Of a stretch of 7,370 nt of DNA, positions 5,880 through 7,370 are shown piece by piece. The notes under the pieces are model-generated. The model saw only the letters and a program-made list of their open reading frames with translations. It had not been told where the DNA came from and did not search any database. Position 1 is the first letter of the stretch, and every line of letters begins with the position of its first letter. Origin of the DNA: Bacteroidetes bacterium QH_10_64_19 (GTDB lineage Bacteria; Bacteroidota; Rhodothermia; Rhodothermales; Salinibacteraceae); NCBI GenBank assembly GCA_003023125.1, contig PXSY01000001.1, positions 1 through 7,370 of the forward strand. The letters run 5' to 3'. The translations under genes and the position numbers were made by a program.

Positions 5880-6814
5880 TACTCCGTATCGACGAGGGCG
5901 ATTCGCTCGGCGGAGGGCGATACCGCGAGACGGGTCACGGCAAGATCCTTCAGTGGGGCTACGGTCCGCCACTCCGACCTGGCCGCCCCCCATGCCTGTA
6001 GGGCCTGATCCGTTGCCATGAGAAGCGTCCCGCCCGGCGTCCACGCGTGAAAGGTGCCGGTGCCCGTTCCCGGCGCGGCGGTGAGGCGGCGCGTGCGAAG
6101 TCCGCCGTCGTCTTCGAGCTTGTGGAGGGCCGTCGTGGAGTCCTCACGGACGCGAACGAAGCTCACCGCGGGCTCCCCCGGAATTGAGCGCAAGGAGCGC
6201 CCGATGCGCGACGCAATGACCGTGTCCCGGCCGGTCTCGGTGTTTGCCAGATGCAGGGTGGGCGGGCTGCCGAGCACGAACAGGGCCACCCGGTCCCGGT
6301 CGAGCCACGCGTGATAGCCCACAGAGTCGGCGTCGGGAAGGATGGGCCCCACCGGGTCCCCCTGCGCCGAGTAGTGCCAGAGGCGCTGGCGCCCGTCCTC
6401 TTCCACCCGCACGATGCTCAATCCGCCGCCCGGCCGGGGCGTCGGGGAGTACTCGCTCACAGACGTCTCGGTGAGCCGGGTCGTGGACGTGTCGCCCGTC
6501 CCGATGGAGCGACGGTAGACGTCGGACTGCCCGCCGCGAATGGTGGTCCAGAGCAGAGCCTCATCGTCCGGCGTGAAGGCGGGCTGGTTGTCGTAGCCTG
6601 CCCGCTGGGTGACCGGCTCCCTCGGTCCCAGCCCCGCGGTGCCGCCCGTCGTGTCGAGGGGCGCAAGGAGCACGTTCGAGGTGGGGGCGGCCGTGGCGAT
6701 CGAATCCCCGGCCGTCTGCGCGTCGGAGCCGGCGTCGTCCGCACAGCCCCCGGCGGCGAGATCAACAACCAAGAGCGCGAGCAGACCGCCGTAGACGCGA
6801 AATCTGAAGAACAT
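5879..6814 (-). CDS. Lipoprotein with TolB-like PD40 beta-propeller
   Basis: The 311-residue product begins with two arginines, a hydrophobic segment (residues about 10-21) and the lipobox-like AAGGC, making Cys24 the probable lipidated residue. The residue at -3 is alanine rather than the usual leucine, so the match is fair, not perfect. The mature N-terminus CADDAGSD is acidic. A linker of about 40 residues rich in Ala, Thr and Ser leads to a propeller: YDNQPAFTPDDEALLW (74-89) with IRGGQSDVYR is a classic PD40 blade. Later blades are more degenerate (FHAWTPGG, LAVSPSAERIAL at the C-terminus). Such proteins bind partners or sugars at the envelope; no catalytic motif is seen. The ATG at 6814 directly precedes the signal. 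It lies 42 bases after the upstream peptidase-like gene on the same strand, so they may form an operon, and it converges on the S9 gene. The function is not known. Confidence 0.85.
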   Translation of the reverse strand: MFFRFRVYGGLLALLVVDLAAGGCADDAGSDAQTAGDSIATAAPTSNVLLAPLDTTGGTAGLGPREPVTQRAGYDNQPAFTPDDEALLWTTIRGGQSDVYRRSIGTGDTSTTRLTETSVSEYSPTPRPGGGLSIVRVEEDGRQRLWHYSAQGDPVGPILPDADSVGYHAWLDRDRVALFVLGSPPTLHLANTETGRDTVIASRIGRSLRSIPGEPAVSFVRVREDSTTALHKLEDDGGLRTRRLTAAPGTGTGTFHAWTPGGTLLMATDQALQAWGAARSEWRTVAPLKDLAVTRLAVSPSAERIALVDTE

Positions 6815-6856
6815 GGGAGACCGGTACTGAAGGGAGAAAATACGGTGGGGGTGTGG

Positions 6857-7370
6857 CTACGACGTCTCCTCCGCCGGGGCCGTGCGGGTGACCTGCGGGG
6901 GCAGGGGGACGTCGAGCGCAATGGTGACCGCGCGGAGCAGATCGGCCTCCGCGCTCGTGACTCGTTCGTCGGCCAGGGCGCACTGAGCACAGGCGGCCAC
7001 CACGGCCTCCTTGAGCGACGGCGCCGCGACGGCCAGCCGGTCCAGGGCAGCATCGAGTGCCTGCGCCAAGACCGACCGTAGCTGCATATCCACCCCCTCA
7101 TACTGCGCCTGCAGGGCCTCGACGCCGGCCCGGAAGGCCCGCTTCGCCCCGCGCGCCTCCCGATGCCCCACGGAGGCCAGTCCGGAGAGGAGAACGGCAA
7201 GATGAGATTTCACCTCTGCGAACCGACGGATCTGCACCCGCTCTGCATGGGGCTGGGCCACATGCTCCAGCCGGTGCCGCACGATGGTGGCCAGCGCGTA
7301 CTCGAAGAGCGTGAGCTGGTCGTCGGCTTCGGCAAGGGCCCGAATCGTGTCGTGGAGGCGCGTCCGCTGC
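6857..7370 (-). CDS. C-terminal part of a probable M48-type metallopeptidase (partial)
   Basis: The frame is open from the window edge to a TAG at 6857-6859, giving the last 170 or so residues; a GTG at 7282 is not the start, because coding sequence continues upstream in frame. Seen in the sequence are LFEYALATIVRHRLE, SHLAVLLSGLASVGH, LDAALDRLA, and near the end AVVAACAQCALADERVTSAEADLLRAV followed in the same frame by DVPLPP. I recall this arrangement as the C-terminal tail of long membrane M48-family proteases, where the last part resembles a TerB-like helical module. The zinc motif HExxH and the membrane segments would lie outside the window, so the M48 call rests only on tail similarity. 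The tail ends in a short polar stretch (TAPAEETS). It lies upstream of and co-directional with the lipoprotein, 42 bases away. Confidence 0.6.
   Translation of the reverse strand, partial: QRTRLHDTIRALAEADDQLTLFEYALATIVRHRLEHVAQPHAERVQIRRFAEVKSHLAVLLSGLASVGHREARGAKRAFRAGVEALQAQYEGVDMQLRSVLAQALDAALDRLAVAAPSLKEAVVAACAQCALADERVTSAEADLLRAVTIALDVPLPPQVTRTAPAEETS

Noticed and set aside
6251..7081. Plus-strand open frame opposite the lipoprotein and peptidase tail
   Set aside because: It spans two real minus-strand genes and their gap, is Arg/Gly-rich and has no recognisable features.

Overview
The window reads as a piece of a high-GC bacterial chromosome with Bacteroidota/Rhodothermota character (Salinibacter-like is my best guess). 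I infer this from three things: the pairing of outer-membrane and lipoprotein genes with PD40 beta-propeller proteins, the near absence of Shine-Dalgarno sequences before the starts, and the tRNA-Arg type without an encoded CCA. The lineage is an inference; no marker gene here proves it.

Layout, left to right. A tRNA-Arg(CCU) gene lies on the minus strand at the left edge. It is divergent from a plus-strand alpha/beta hydrolase (213..1214), and the space between holds a striking set of overlapping inverted repeats. A 291-base gap (1215..1505) follows, with an AT-rich patch, a long imperfect hairpin and a clear plus-strand intrinsic terminator; it is a candidate small RNA or a structured 3' UTR. 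Next is a minus-strand YbfF/ABHD11-type esterase (1506..2285). A 152-base divergent promoter region separates it from a plus-strand pair with overlapping ends: a PagL-like outer-membrane lipid A deacylase / acyloxyacyl hydrolase (2438..3169) and a large exported S9-type prolyl-oligopeptidase-family protein (3129..5855). The S9-type protein has lost its catalytic serine. Convergent to it are two minus-strand genes: a lipoprotein with a PD40/TolB-like propeller (5879..6814) and, upstream of it, the C-terminal part of what looks like an M48-type metallopeptidase, cut by the window edge (6857..7370).

How the genes may work together. The overlapping PagL-like/S9-like pair and the M48/lipoprotein pair both point to the cell envelope, but no named pathway or defence or mobile system is visible. 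The two alpha/beta hydrolases look like independent single-gene units. I see no IS element, CRISPR array, prophage or integrase. The most noteworthy items are the serine-less S9 protein, the candidate small RNA at about 1276..1438, and the mutually exclusive hairpins before the first hydrolase.
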